Below are positions 11,727 through 60,412 of a stretch of DNA of 64,000 bases, one piece after another. The translations under genes were made by a program, and so were the position numbers. A model generated the notes under the pieces. That model made no database searches. It saw only the letters and a program-made list of their open reading frames with translations, and had not been told where the DNA came from. Numbering within the stretch: the first letter of the stretch is position 1; each line of letters begins with the position of its first letter. The stretch covers positions 1-64,000 of the forward strand of contig JAFMOC010000307.1 in NCBI GenBank assembly GCA_019802505.1. The letters run 5' to 3'. The stretch is from Corydoras sp. C115. Taxonomy: Eukaryota; Chordata; Actinopteri; Siluriformes; Callichthyidae.

Positions 11727-12556
11727 GAAATAACTGAGTGTTAGCAGTTTTTGACCATACTTATCTATTGAGGGTTAAAAAAGGAAACAAATGTACTTAT
11801 ATTTGATATGTATATTTTAGGCTGAAGTAGTTTTGACAGTTTTACGTATATAGAAAATAAAATTTTGAAATTAAATATAAAAATATTATATTTTGGCCTT
11901 AGGATCAAAAGAGGATGTGTTTTTTAAGGATCTCCTATGGGTTAAAGTAATGATGGTTAGGTTAAAAGGAATATGAAGCTGAGTAAGAGCAGGAACTGAA
12001 AGGAATGAGGAATTATGAAAAGGATGAGAGAAGGAAAATGACTGGAGGACTGAACTGAAGGAGGAAGAAACACTAAGAACAGATGGTGCTTTAGAGAAAT
12101 GGTGGATGTATGGAAGGTTAAAGAGAGTGGCTGGAAGGAGGCAGAAGGGGAAACCTGGAGCACTGAGTGAATATCAGAGTCTGTAAAGAGACTGATGCAG
12201 GGCTGGACTGAAAGCTCACTGAACTGTGCTTGGTGTTCAGGTCGGGTTTCGGTCATACCTCTTCATGGCAGCTGTGGTTAAAGAGGAACGCTGTGCTGCT
12301 GGTCACCGCTGTATTGCTGGTGCTGTTGGCTCTCGTCGTGCTGCTCCTCTTGGGCTCGCACCTTTACCTGGTGTCTCTGAACGTCACCACGTGGGAGTTC
12401 ATGTCGCGCCATCGCATCTCCTACCTCAAGCACTGTGGTGCAGATGAAAACCCGTTCCACCGTGGAACCCTGCGTAACCTGTGGAGTTTCTTCTGCGTAT
12501 GTGGGCCAGTGGTGTGGGAGCAGATGTATTTCAGGCAGGGCTGTGATCCTATTTAA
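1364..12556 (+). CDS. zdhhc12: Palmitoyltransferase ZDHHC12 (exons 2 to last; first exon missing)
   Basis: DHHC-type protein S-acyltransferase, an integral enzyme of Golgi/ER membranes that transfers palmitate from acyl-CoA to cysteines. Exons: 1364-1503, 10902-10991, 11235-11401 and 12241-12556, all with AG acceptors and GT donors. Their phases agree and give about 236 residues ending in TAA. Exon 1364 encodes a hydrophobic segment and the SLMDPGF motif that precedes the cysteine-rich domain. The next two encode the zinc-binding domain (CHHC ... [18 protein letters not shown]) with the catalytic cysteine in DHHC, then VGERNHRWF. The last exon holds two hydrophobic stretches and the family TTxE motif (TTWEF). 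The N-terminal exon with transmembrane segment 1 is not in the window. Identity rests on recognisable similarity to vertebrate ZDHHC12 and on the convergent neighbour pkn3, which is the same in mammals. The very large intron 1504-10901 is bloated by transposons. Confidence 0.93.
2109..2418 (-). repeat. tRNA-derived SINE, copy 1
   Basis: Minus-orientation copy of the window's main SINE. On the + strand it reads from a (CATC)n tail through the shared body (ggggagaac, gacaggg, TTTTTGGACT, GGAGGAAACC-type blocks) to a tRNA-like head with a degenerate B box. The copy is diverged. Confidence 0.8.
3065..3142. repeat. (AT)n microsatellite
   Basis: About 35 uninterrupted AT units. The Tyr-Ile repeat open frame across it is an artefact. 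Confidence 0.95.
3794..4103 (-). repeat. tRNA-derived SINE, copy 2
   Basis: Minus-orientation copy with a (CATC)n tail at 3794 and a head ending in accactaagccactgtgcc. Same body blocks as the other copies of the family. Confidence 0.85.
4245..4861 (-). repeat. 3' LTR of the ERV-like element
   Basis: 617 bp, reading TGTAAGG to CTAACA on the minus strand. It contains a TATA-like TATATAA (4471-4477) and, 17-25 bases downstream on the minus strand, a polyadenylation signal AATAAA (4449-4454). This is the compact promoter/R arrangement of simple retroviral LTRs. A hairpin-forming segment sits at 4325-4344. Confidence 0.93.
4862..4872 (-). other. Polypurine tract of the ERV-like element
   Basis: Minus strand reads AAAGGGGGGAC directly before the 3' LTR. 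This is the expected place and composition for plus-strand priming in a retrovirus-like element. Confidence 0.85.
4989..5136 (-). pseudogene. Possible remnant of an envelope transmembrane C-terminus
   Basis: A minus-strand open stretch ending in TGA at 4989-4991, about 115 bases before the polypurine tract. It encodes a strongly hydrophobic run of about 25 residues followed by a short polar tail. Position and hydropathy fit the membrane anchor and cytoplasmic tail of a retroviral Env. No fusion peptide, disulfide motif or surface unit was found upstream, so at most the end of the gene survives. The call is weak; a chance hydrophobic frame in AT-rich DNA is possible. Confidence 0.3.
5407..5598 (-). 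other. Short unidentified open frame inside the ERV-like element
   Basis: Minus-strand frame of about 63 codons ending in TAA near 5407. Residue use is mixed (acidic, aromatic, Gly/Pro turns) and the C-terminus is cysteine-rich (C-G-A-A-C-D-C-K-C). It does not look like random AT-rich translation, but I do not recognise the family. There is no good start codon, so it could be a terminal exon-like fragment or a decayed gene piece carried by the element. Confidence 0.3.
6242..6294. repeat. (CA)n microsatellite
   Basis: About 26 CA units inside the interior of the ERV-like element. Confidence 0.95.
6590..6838 (-). CDS. Small hypothetical ORF (82 aa) inside the ERV-like element
   Basis: ATG-to-TGA frame on the coding strand of the element. 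It is notably GC-richer than its AT-rich surroundings and has a polar composition (many Pro, Glu, Arg, Ser, Gln), no membrane segment and no signal peptide. It lies about 1.2 kb downstream of the primer-binding site, where a gag or cargo frame could begin. I recognise no retroviral or host domain in it. A chance ORF remains possible. Confidence 0.3.
   Translation of the reverse strand: MVNKSGLGIYNYALKGHEPMETEFPVRKEDMPPEDRYRSVGPRPAQIRGDVDAGKSWSVSQDQRAVQITKSAMSVSQTTNQA
7577..7855 (-). promoter_or_regulatory. Repeated hairpin leader of the ERV-like element (candidate packaging signal)
   Basis: Three diverged units of about 70 bases (7577-7640, 7690-7765, 7788-7855), each with a 6-bp stem and an 8-nt loop: 7607-7626, 7731-7750 and 7812-7831. 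On the + strand they read AGCCAG/CTGACT, AGTCAG/CTGACC and AGCCAG/CTGGCT around a constant GAAACACA. In the minus-strand RNA every stem pairs, using G-U wobbles or compensatory changes. The LTRs hold a fourth version (4325-4344, 8086-8105; loop GAAACACG). Lying between primer site and interior, this is where retroviruses keep dimerisation/encapsidation signals; that role is inference. Confidence 0.5.
7985..8002 (-). other. Primer-binding site (tRNA-Pro type)
   Basis: Minus strand reads TGGGGGCTCGTCCGGGAT, complementary over 18 nt to the 3' end of tRNA-Pro, the primer used by murine-leukaemia-type gammaretroviruses. It is three bases from the 5' LTR. Confidence 0.92.
8006..8622 (-). repeat. 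5' LTR of the ERV-like element
   Basis: 617 bp, the same length as the partner LTR. I see six substitutions between them (five transitions, one transversion). TATATAA at 8232-8238 and AATAAA at 8210-8215 are both kept. GTGTA follows at 8623-8627 as target duplication. Confidence 0.93.
8796..9767. mobile_element. Non-autonomous hAT-type element
   Basis: 972 bp flanked by the perfect 8-bp duplication GTCTACAT (8788-8795 and 9768-9775). Terminal inverted repeats begin CAGTGATTCTTAA on the left and CAGTGTTTCTCAAATA on the complement of the right end. An 8-bp duplication plus CAGTG-type ends define the hAT superfamily. No transposase frame is visible. The left side has a poly-C run (8852-8875) and the right side a GC-rich palindrome (CCCCCCCAGGGGGG, 9728-9741). 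Confidence 0.9.
9776..10428. other. Intronic AT-rich sequence
   Basis: Nothing recognisable beyond low-complexity A/T runs. Confidence 0.5.
10429..10733 (-). repeat. tRNA-derived SINE, copy 3 (tail missing)
   Basis: Minus-orientation body and head of the main SINE. The CATC tail and tail-proximal part are absent. Confidence 0.8.
11402..12240. other. zdhhc12 last intron
   Basis: Carries a (TG)n microsatellite at 11675-11722 and an A/G-rich strand around 11980-12200. No other gene is seen. Confidence 0.6.
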
Positions 12557-12639
12557 TATCCTACTGTTTGAGGTTTTTTTTACACATGTGCACATTCCTA
12601 ACTAAACTAAATGTCGGAACTAAATCCACTGCTACTGCA

Positions 12640-12960
12640 GTTCTACAATAACATTCTGTAGTTCAACTGTTTCTATTTATGTTGTGTTAGTCCACTTTAC
12701 TGATCAGACCCCCCACAGAGCAGGTACAGTGTCACTGCAGTGCTGAGCATCAGCCACCATCCAAATAATACCATCTCTTTACTTGTCATTTAAGAGTCAT
12801 TAGTCATTAACGAACAGAGTAAAGAGGAGAGTATGTAGAGAAACAGATGAACTACAGTCTGTAATTGTATAACTACAAAGCGTATTTATATAATAAGTGA
12901 AACTGATATAATGAACAATGAGTGCAAAAACATGGAGGTGTAACTAATAGTATCTGCTGA
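12640..12960. repeat. Palindromic interspersed repeat, copy a
   Basis: A fold-back family recurring in this window. The left half carries a block like CTGTAGTTCAACTGTTTCT and CAGAGCAGGT, and the right half their complements (CCAAATAATACC, AGAAACAGATGAACTACAG). The long imperfect inverted repeat suggests a non-autonomous DNA-transposon-like unit. I do not know its superfamily. Confidence 0.6.
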
Positions 12961-13051
12961 GTGTATGCGAAATACAATTCTAAAATGTGATGTCATTTAA
13001 ACACTGAAGTCAGTGACTAACACAAGCTCCTGTGTTTACATTCTATAGATA

Positions 13052-14100
13052 CAGTGGAACCTCTGTTTTGGTTGCTAATCTGTCTGTAAACAATAGGTGT
13101 AATACAAAATTAATGAAAACTGAAGTGCATTTCCATCCATCCATCCTTTATCTTCTGCTTTATCTTGTTAACAGGGTTGTGCAGGGGCGGGCCCCATCCC
13201 CCACCCCGCATCCCCATCCCCATGCCTATCCAGGGGAGAATGTTTTGGGTGCTGGGCAGATACACACAGGAAAAGATGCCAATATATTGCTCACACACAA
13301 ACACACTCTATATTTGGGGTAATTTGGAAAATTCAATTGACCTTGATCCATGTTTTTGGACTGTGGGAGGAAACCGGAGAAACCCACGCGGACACGGGGA
13401 GAACATGGAAACAACCCAGATTGGGATTCGAACCGGGAATCCCTAGTGCTGAGAGGCAAACGTGCTAACCACTAAACCACCGTGCCACCCTGCAACTGTT
13501 TCCATTTTAATCAATTAAATCAGTTTCAGGTGGTCCTAGAGACGCCAAATTAGATAAAACTTTTTACAGAGAACACACGTAGAGTTTAATACTAAAAGCA
13601 ACAAAGAAATTATATATACAGTATTTATATTCTTTTATAAAAAATGTAAATAATAAATGAACATTTAACAGAACAACATTAATATTTCTCACCATCTAAC
13701 TGTTTTTGTTCTAACACCTTTCATTACATGAACCTTCTTTATTGCTCCCTTTTTCTTCACCAGGGAACTAATGGTGGACGGTGAATTTTTGTACATACGG
13801 CTGATTTCAGTGATCTTAATGCCGCCCTCGTATTTTTGAATGATTTCCTTTTTGACTTGATCTTGTTTCTGCTCTTTTACTTTGATGAGCTGCTGGATCT
13901 GGAAACTTTTTCAGTCCCATGACAAAGCTAAAGGTAAATCATTAGCTTTATTTACTTAGAAAAGGAAACTCTTAATGGGGATAATGAGATTTGTGCTCAT
14001 CTCGTGAGCATGACGATTAAATCAAGGAAAAGTTTTGTAAAGAAAATCGATGAACACAGATTCCAGTGAAATCCGAATTCAAAGAACAGAGGTTCCACTG
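13052..14100 (-). mobile_element. Tigger/pogo-type element remnant
   Basis: Starts after TA with CAGTGGAACCTCTG and ends with CAGAGGTTCCACTG, perfect inverted ends. On the minus strand, about 13910-13740 encodes a degenerate helix-turn-helix of the CENP-B/Tigger N-terminus (IIQKYEGGIKITEISRMY, then SPSTISSLVKKK). The DDE catalytic part is absent. A SINE (13133-13490) is inserted near the left end. Confidence 0.75.
13133..13490 (-). repeat. tRNA-derived SINE, copy 4
   Basis: Full-length minus-orientation copy with a (CATC)n tail, inserted into the Tigger remnant. Confidence 0.85.
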
Positions 14101-14673
14101 TCCTTGTTCACAATCCAGCTGACATTCCTAATTGTGAAAAAGCTGCTTTAATTGTTGTCTTCCATATTTTATTGTTTTATGAAGCCCTGTTATGTATTTT
14201 TCTTTTGAGTGCCATCCAATTCTTATGCATATAACGCTACAACAAGGAAGTTCAGCATGTGCTTTGTAATGCGGCCTCAGAGGAACGTGCTCTTTCTATT
14301 TACTGCCCCCAAATCCCCGGATGATTACCAGGTGCCAAGGCTCTAAAGCTCTGCCCTGAAATGTCATCTGTATCACCCTCTGTATTTAAAGACTATTAAT
14401 TCCTGCTGTTCTATATTTCTATAAGCATTTGATTAAAACATGTCATCACTGGTAATGCAGGACGTGATTATAATCAGGGGTGCACATTAATGGTGCGCAT
14501 GCGTGGACCATATTAACGATGCGCAGCATGAATTACAATGTAAAGCATGTTGAGTGCTTCTTTTGTAACTAACTTATATTTTTACTTGTTTTAACCTTTC
14601 CATCAATACATCAGTATGTCTCAGAAACAAACTACATTAAGTAATTACTTTAAAAGAAACGCCAGTCTGAAAC

Positions 14674-14876
14674 TCATTCATTATCTTCCGCTTTATCCTC
14701 TATTAGGGTCGCGGGGGGGTTCCCAATGCCCATCCAGGGGAGAACGTTTCAGGCGCTGGGACAGGGTACACCCACGACAGGGTGCCAATCTATCACTGGG
14801 CACACACTCAGACTATATAGGGGCAATTTGGATCCCCAGTGCTTACAGGTGAATGTGCTAACCACTACGTCGCCCC
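14674..14876 (-). repeat. tRNA-derived SINE, copy 5 (internal deletion)
   Basis: Tail half is joined directly to the tRNA-like head near 14832. The central GGAGGAAACC block is missing. Confidence 0.75.
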
Positions 14877-16820
14877 TTTGAGTTGAGAATCAGACCAAAA
14901 GTGTTATGTGCACCCCTTATTATAATAAAAATTACTAAGAACAGTAAAATGGAACAATGGAATACTTCTGAGTTAGTCAACATAGGTAACATAAATAAAT
15001 TAGCAAATAAATCCCATAAAGTACACTTTTATGCATTTTTATATCAAATATATATATATAATATCCTGATCCTTATCTGCATGTGTGTGAAGTGTACTTC
15101 AGATCCTGTATTATCCATCAGGACTAATGTAATCAAAACTCTACCTGTGAGCAGGTGTGTAGATAACATTCATATTAGTGACCATTCACCCTGTTTAATC
15201 TGTTTACTATATTTCCCTTTCAGCACACAAGTCATTATATTAATTTTGTTAGTTAATATTTTGTTAGTCAATTTATTAAGAGGATAATGGAAGTGCTCTA
15301 TGTATGTCCAATGCAGGGTAGTCTATATACACAGTATATGAATACGAACAGTATCGAAACCTCGTTTTAAGTAAGGCTGGAACATGTACTAAAAATGCAA
15401 TAAAGACTCTAATCTGTAATTAGTTTGTAATTAGTTAGAAACTCACTCTGCTGTAAATAAATACATTACAGCTTTTAGTTTTTATTGCATTTGTAGAAGG
15501 TTCACTAACTCTTCTGATTAAAGGGGCTTGTATATAAAATACTTCAGTTTGCTGAACAACCACATGACAATGAGTTCATCAGAATGTAACCTTATCATCA
15601 TTCAAGGAGCAGCTGTGGGACCAGAAACGGGAAAAGTTTTAATTCTGACTGTTATTAGATTTTTATATCACTACAATATTTAAACACTGCTTGAGCTATA
15701 AGGCCAGTTTCTAAACTGTTTAATACAGAAATAAGAAAAAAAAACACAATAATGCTGTCATTAATACAGCGAGTCTGATACAATTTTAAAGGTGATACTG
15801 GTCAGATATGTCATTCACTTATTTTTTATAAATCTCTTTTAAAAGGCACTTTGCTGCCACATGACAGGGTTATATACTGTTATGTGCAAAAACTAGTTTT
15901 CCAAAGGTTTTGTAAACATAGTTGTTAGTTTACACTTCAACAGATTTGCAAAGGTCAAAAAACTAAATACAACGAGAAAGAAAAGAGTTTTTAATGAGAG
16001 CAATTTATTCATCTCACTATGGAGCCATCTTAAATGCTACCATCTCAGATTTAACTTCAGATTTCACTAGTCCCCTCTCGGGCCGGCTTGTAATGAATTT
16101 TCCTGCCGAATGTGTAGACGTTAAATTACAGGTGCTTGGTCACATTGTGCCATTGAAATAGCACTTGAAGTCAGACCACACATTATACTCAAATCTTACC
16201 CATGAATTACCTCATCACGTTAGCAAAGACACACTGACATGCCCTAAATCAAGCTGCGATGTACGTGTTGATGGCTCACTTATGATTGCTAAAATAGAGC
16301 CAATTCATTTTCAAGATCCTATAAGGATCATACTGTACAGCTTTCGGAGCTAAGATATATTTAAAGCACAAAAGAAACACAATAAGGACCAATATTTGTA
16401 GGGTAGTACAAAGATGGAGGACTGAACAAGTAGACAGATGAGATGTTAAATAAATCAACGTCCCCAAAAGCTGACTCTCCTGTTTCAGTGTTAATAGCAG
16501 GAAATAAACATAGTACAGCATTAAACACCTGGCAAAAGAAAAGATTTACAGGAAGCAGACACTGAGCACACGGAGCATTAGATGAGGATCAGTTCAGACC
16601 TGCCACCAAGAACCAGTGGACGGCATTAACCACAGGTGTGAACACACCCAAAATGCATTGAGGATTACATTATGCTGATGTCCCATCACTCGGACCACAT
16701 TTGGACACATTCCGTTCAGTAGTATGAACAGGAACCTGCCCTCAACCACATTCAAGTTCCATCTACTCAACTGAAAACTGGTTCCCTCCTTAACCTGTAG
16801 ATATCTTCATATATTACAGC

Positions 16821-16950
16821 AGAGGGTGCGGTAACTCAGTGGTTAGGGTGTTGGGCTATCAATGTGAAGGTTGTGGGTTCAAATCCCAGTTCACTGAAGT
16901 TACCAGTGTGGGTCCTTGTGCAAGGCCCTTTACCCTAATTGCTCCAGGCA
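16821..16950 (+). repeat. Second tRNA-derived SINE family, partial copy
   Basis: Head with A-box-like TAACTCAGTGGTTAGGG and B box GGGTTCAAATCCC, then GGGTCCTTGTGCAAGGCCC. Related to the better copy at 30546-30707. No Pol III tRNA gene is implied, since the acceptor stem and 3' end are absent. Confidence 0.7.
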
Positions 16951-16989
16951 TGCTGTTGTATTGATGATGACCACTGTATACTGAAGTTG

Positions 16990-17220
16990 GGATACTTTGG
17001 GCAGTTTGTGGAACTAGGTTTGTGACCTGAAAGTCCCTGGTTCGATTCCTGGTCCCACCAAGTACCATGGCTGAAGTGCCCCTGGGCAGGGCTCCGTGTA
17101 CAAGGCTGCCAAAAGTTCAGTGTGTATGTGTGTTTTACAGAACTGTTGGGTTAAATCTGGAGGATAAATTCCTCTGTCACATGAGGTTTGGGAGGCACAC
17201 AGCTGCCCAGGTTGCACTGT
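16990..17220 (+). repeat. tRNA-related SINE fragment (third type)
   Basis: Contains a B-box-like GGTTCGATTCCTGG and, about 100 bp later, the GGGTTAAAT..GGAGGATAAATTCC body seen in many fish SINEs. Similar in layout to 49555-49735. Confidence 0.55.
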
Positions 17221-17649
17221 AGTCAGTGATTTATTGAAGCTAAAATGCAGACTACTTTATTCCTCTAGATTTCAACACTATGATTACTGCACCTTATCCA
17301 AGGACTCAAAACATTTTACTTATCACTCAAATGACATACACTCAGACTTTACCTTTGTTTACTTATTAGATATAAAAAATGTAACGTTAAATCTAAAACA
17401 ATTGCAATAATCTTGCTCAAAACTTTGACAAAATCATTACATGTTTACCTGGCTTCCTAAATAGTGTAATAATGTTATTGTATACATTTACTCTAACTTC
17501 TTAAGGGAGCAGGAGGCTTTAGTCCTCCGAGATAAAGCAATACAAAATCGGTGATGCCACAAGATGTGCGTTGCTTGTGGTCACGACGGCCTGATCAGCT
17601 GGTGCCTACCATGGACTTCTGTATATTAACAATATAAATAAAGAAATAG

Positions 17650-18345
17650 ACATGTACAGTGAGTGTGAATATGAAATCTGTTTCATATAGATGAACTTTG
17701 TAGTTCTACAATTACAGACTGTAGATTCTCTACAGACTCTGTTAATGCTCTTTACTCTGTTCTCTGATAATCAGGAACCTCAGAGCAGGTCTTACTTCAG
17801 AGGATGTTTTTCAGGATTGGGTGTTGGTGTCCATCCATCCATTATCTTCCGCTTTATCCTATATTAGGGTCGTGGTGGGGTTCCCCATGCCTGTCCAGGG
17901 GAGAACGTTTCGGGCGCTGGGCAGATGCGCTGGACAGGGCGCCAATCTATCACTGGGCACACACTCATTCACACTCTATATGGGGAAATTTGGAGAACTC
18001 AATTGACTTGATCAATGTTTTTGGACTGTGGGAGGAAACCGGAGAACCCGGAGGAAACCCACGCGGACACGGGGAGAACATGGAAACTCCACCCAGATGG
18101 GGATTCGAACTGGGAATCCCTAGCGCTGAGAGGCGAACGTGCTAACCACTAAGCCACCGTGCTGCCTGGGTGGTGGTGTGTTTTAATGAAACAATTTAAA
18201 TACGACAGTGTCAGAGCTAAACTGAAAATAAAGAGGACTGACAGAGTATGTAGAGAAACAGATGGACTACAGTCTGTAATTAATCGATATGACGAGTAGG
18301 ACTGATAAAATATACAAGTATAAAAGTGGAGAATGTAACTGGTTG
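17650..18345. repeat. Palindromic interspersed repeat, copy b, split by a SINE
   Basis: Left half about 17650-17830 and right half 18167-18345 carry complementary blocks (TAGTTCTACAATTACAGACT, then AGAAACAGATGGACTACAG). The SINE at 17831-18166 interrupts them. Confidence 0.65.
17831..18166 (-). repeat. tRNA-derived SINE, copy 6
   Basis: Full-length and close to the family consensus. It is flanked by near-identical 13-mers (TGGGTGTTGGTGT and TGGGTGGTGGTGT) as target duplication. Confidence 0.88.
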
Positions 18346-20558
18346 ATGGTATGCTGGATGAGTGTATTGCAATGTATTTATGAAAAACAACCTTCCTGAG
18401 TATATTACAGTAAATCAGAGTAATCTACATGCCACCCAGCTCCTGGTCATTCTGTACTGTAGAGAACCCAGGAAGCATGCAACCAACCAAATCATCAAAA
18501 TGTCTCCCGTGCAATATAGAGTTCTATTTAAAAAACACTTGAAGCAATAACTGTTTTTCTTTCTGATTAAGACTCTGTTTTAAAATCGTATTTGTAATGA
18601 ATTCCAGTGGACAGCTGATTCGATCAAAGTTGCTTATGCAATGTTTTTGTGCTCTGATGTACTGAATCCTAAACTGATCTTGTAATGCAGTAACCCAATA
18701 AACAGAACAAATGTGACCATACTGTATTTTATTTGTGAAAATACATTAATCCCATTCCATTACATATCCACCCCCATTATTTGGCATGTTTAAATACTTT
18801 GCTTTTGCTCACAGTTGTACAACTCAGTAGTACTCATCAACACTCAAAACTCATCACAACAAAGACTGAAAGCAAAAATGGAATGCCTAAACACTTCACC
18901 TCCGGTACTGCAGTGCTCCTTCAGAACCCTTCATATGATCTAAATGAACATGTAACGTTACGCGGAACACGCACCATGCCCAGACACCTACGGCTTAAAG
19001 GTACAATATGTGAACTGGCATTATGGAGTTTCTAGATCAATTAAACCACGTTTCTTATAAAGAATTCATCTTTGAATTCTCTGAAAGATTCTCCGTAGTT
19101 TGGTACAGTACTCCTGAAATTACAGTAATATTACAGAAAGAACTCGTATTACTTATTGTACTTTTAATATTATGACTTCAAAACAGTGTCTGTATCGTTT
19201 TGCACTACAGTTAGTACTCTGGCAGGTGAAGTAACTTCATTTTATGGTTGTTTCTTATAAATAATAAGTAATGCAAACACCTTTTTCTTCATTTTAAAGA
19301 CACAATGTTACTAGAAGCCCCGGTTCTGACAACACAACGACAAAACAAATGTTACTTAATGTACCTTTAAACTACACGATTAAATGAATGCAGGTCTACA
19401 TAAGGTTTATAGACAGAGAGACAGGGAAAGGTTTCTTGATTGCCTTACTGATCTGAGACCAGGTCCAGTGTGATTTAAATGGACAGCTGCTCCAGCTTAA
19501 CTGATTAAGAGGTTGACAATGATCAGGTTGGTAACCTGCATTGCCTTTTCTGCATTACAGACGTCACTGCTTACACACAAAGGGAAAGTTTTCATTTGCA
19601 CTTTGAAATAGGTGTCAGATTTCAGGTTATTTAAAAGACACACATATGTACGGAAGTCATCATTCAGTAGGAAATTGAATTCAGGATTGGTTTCATTAAT
19701 CAATGTCAGAATCACTCAGTCAGTGCAGTGCACTAATACACTGCAGCTGTGCAGCTCCAAGTTGGAAGCCTTCCACGCAGTTCATAAATGAAAGTCTCAA
19801 TACACTTTAACTGAAGAGACTCTGCTCATTTTAATCTGAATCTGGTGAATCGCCGCTTATGAGCCACAACTGGTCGACATGCCCTCTTCTGAAGCTGACT
19901 GAATTCTGGAGGTATATGTTCTGTTGAATTACATTTAAACATCTCACATACATGACGTTTCTTTGTAACAGTGGCATCAATGAAAAGTGCATCCTAAAAG
20001 CAGACTGAGCAACATTAACATCTGAGTTTAAACAATCTTCAGCTGAGGTGAGAAGCTATTCTCTTCTATTAGGACAGCGATTCTGGCCTGGGATCAAACT
20101 ACTGATAGTACGGAACGGATGCGATCGATGGAGATCAGATCAAAAGTGCTTGAATGTTCATTGAACTGTGCAAAATGAGCCTGAATATTAAGGTGAGCAC
20201 TAAAAACTACATTCAGCATGGTGCTTTTTGGTCTTTTACCAACACCAAATGTACGTACACTCAGCCACACCCTCGAGACGGTTCAGCGGTAAAGAGAGAC
20301 AGGTGGAGGCTTCGCTCACAGTGAAAACGGATCCTTTTGTAGTATTCTTTGTGGCAACAGAACCGATGGCTTTGTTCGGAATACAACTGGAAGCTGATGT
20401 CGCTCGAGCACATGTGTGTAGGCAGTAGCACAGAAGCACACGGTCAGCTTCACTCAGTGTAACTGCATAGATACAGACACAGAAAGGAACGAGAGCACAC
20501 AAGGAACTGAGACTAAACTGCTCGTGTCACCACGACGTGCCCTCAGGGTCGGAAGCGC

Positions 20559-58984
<38,426 letters not shown>

Positions 58985-59310
58985 TATGAACCGCCAATCC
59001 AGCACACTGCTTTAGTTTGTGTTAGACAAACCGTAGAGAAACGTACTAAAGCGTGTTTAAAAGATGTTTGAGGGATAAGACAACGCCGCAGCCCGTCGAT
59101 TAAACTATAAAGCCGCGATTTCAGCAGTGTTGAAACATGAGCAGCTCGAGAAGCCCTCGCTCTGCAGCGGGATGCCTCTGACAGTGCTTACTGGCACTGT
59201 GGAAACTTTTCCCTTTTCCTGAAGTTTGAAATTCCAACGACCCCTTTCAACAAAACGATTGGCTCTTTCCCCTGTCAATCACATATAGGAACCAATCATG
59301 AGAGATATTT
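58985..59310 (-). promoter_or_regulatory. pkn3: pkn3 5' UTR and CpG-rich promoter
   Basis: CpG dinucleotides cluster between about 58970 and 59180 in an otherwise CpG-poor window. On the minus strand, CCAATC boxes lie at 59257-59262 and CCAATCATG-type sequence on the opposite strand at 59292-59300, both about 270-315 bases before the ATG. There is no TATA box at a plausible place. This fits a CpG-island, NF-Y-type promoter; the start site itself cannot be placed. Confidence 0.6.
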
Positions 59311-59503
59311 AAATTTTAGGGCGTGCTGAACACACTGTAGTTGGCAGGTGTTTTCAAACCCTCACACTAGCGCTGTTGTTTATTACAGAACTCGATACTG
59401 CACACTCAGGATTAACGTTTAAAAGACCAGAAAACCTATTAATCTATATATATAACATGACTTCAATATTTTTTATACTATTTCAACTTACTTGACATTT
59501 ATA

Positions 59504-59846
59504 CATCCATCCATTATCTTCTGCTTTATATATTAGGGTGGTGGGGGGGGTTCCCCATGCCCATCCAGGGGAGAACGTTTCGGGCGCTGGGCAGATACAC
59601 CCAGGACAGGGCGCTAATCTATCGCTGAGCACACACTCACTCACACAGACACACGCTATATGGGCCAATTTGGAGAACTCAATTGACTTAATCCATGTTT
59701 TTGGACTGTGGGAGGAAACCGAAGAACCCAGAGGAAACCCACGTGGACACGGGGAGAACATGGAAACTCCACCCCGATGGGGATTCGAACCGGGAATCCC
59801 TAGCGCTGAGAGGCAAACGTGCTAACCACTAAGCCACCATGCCACC
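59504..59846 (-). repeat. tRNA-derived SINE, copy 18
   Basis: Full-length, near consensus. GACATTTAT duplicated at 59493-59501 and 59850-59858. It lies about 0.5 kb upstream of the pkn3 start. Confidence 0.88.
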
Positions 59847-60074
59847 TGGGACATTTATCTAAAACTTTAAATACCTTAAAGGTACCAACTGCACCATACT
59901 CTTAATCTTTTTAGTCACTTTACACACTGACAGTTTTGTTGCCCATTTTAACTTTTTTCTTTTACATTTTTCACCTTGGTTTATGCTTTAACAAAATAAA
60001 AAAGACAAGAACATGTAACACTACACAATGATAAGCAATTGGGCATGTGTTTCTGCCATTTGTAATCCTGTTGG

Positions 60075-60412
60075 ATCCATCCATCCATCAATTTCCATCC
60101 ATCTTCCGCTTAATCTACTACTCGTTTCGCGGGGGGATTTCCCCATGCCCATCCAGGGGAGAACGTTTAAGGCGCTGGGCAGATACACCCAGGACAGAGT
60201 GTTAATCCATTACTGGGCACACAGTCACTCACACAGACACATACACATCGAAACACACTCTACATGTGGGCTGAGGGAGGAAACCAGAGAACCTAGAGGA
60301 AACCCACGCGAACATGGGGAGAACATGGAAACTTCACCCAGATTGGGATTCGAACTGGGAATCCCTAGTGCTGAGAGGCAAACGTGCTAACCACTAAGCC
60401 ACCATGCCGCCC
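60075..60412 (-). repeat. tRNA-derived SINE, copy 19
   Basis: Minus orientation; the central TTTTTGGACT block is deleted. GGATCC occurs at both borders. Confidence 0.82.

Larger units (their letters stand above)
12557..20558. other. Convergent intergenic region between zdhhc12 and pkn3
   Basis: About 8 kb holding the 3' UTRs of both genes (ends not placed), a palindromic repeat, a Tigger remnant and several SINEs, listed separately. In 14101-14673 and 18341-20558 I see no repeat I recognise and no coding exon. 14250-14400 is less AT-rich than its surroundings and might be a conserved non-coding or UTR segment. Confidence 0.6.

Noticed and set aside
17804..18145. Repeated 60-120-codon frames with similar text (for example 3713-4081, 17804-18145, 52494-52868, 59538-59825)
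   Set aside because: All are translations of the same SINE family in either orientation; no protein is conserved.
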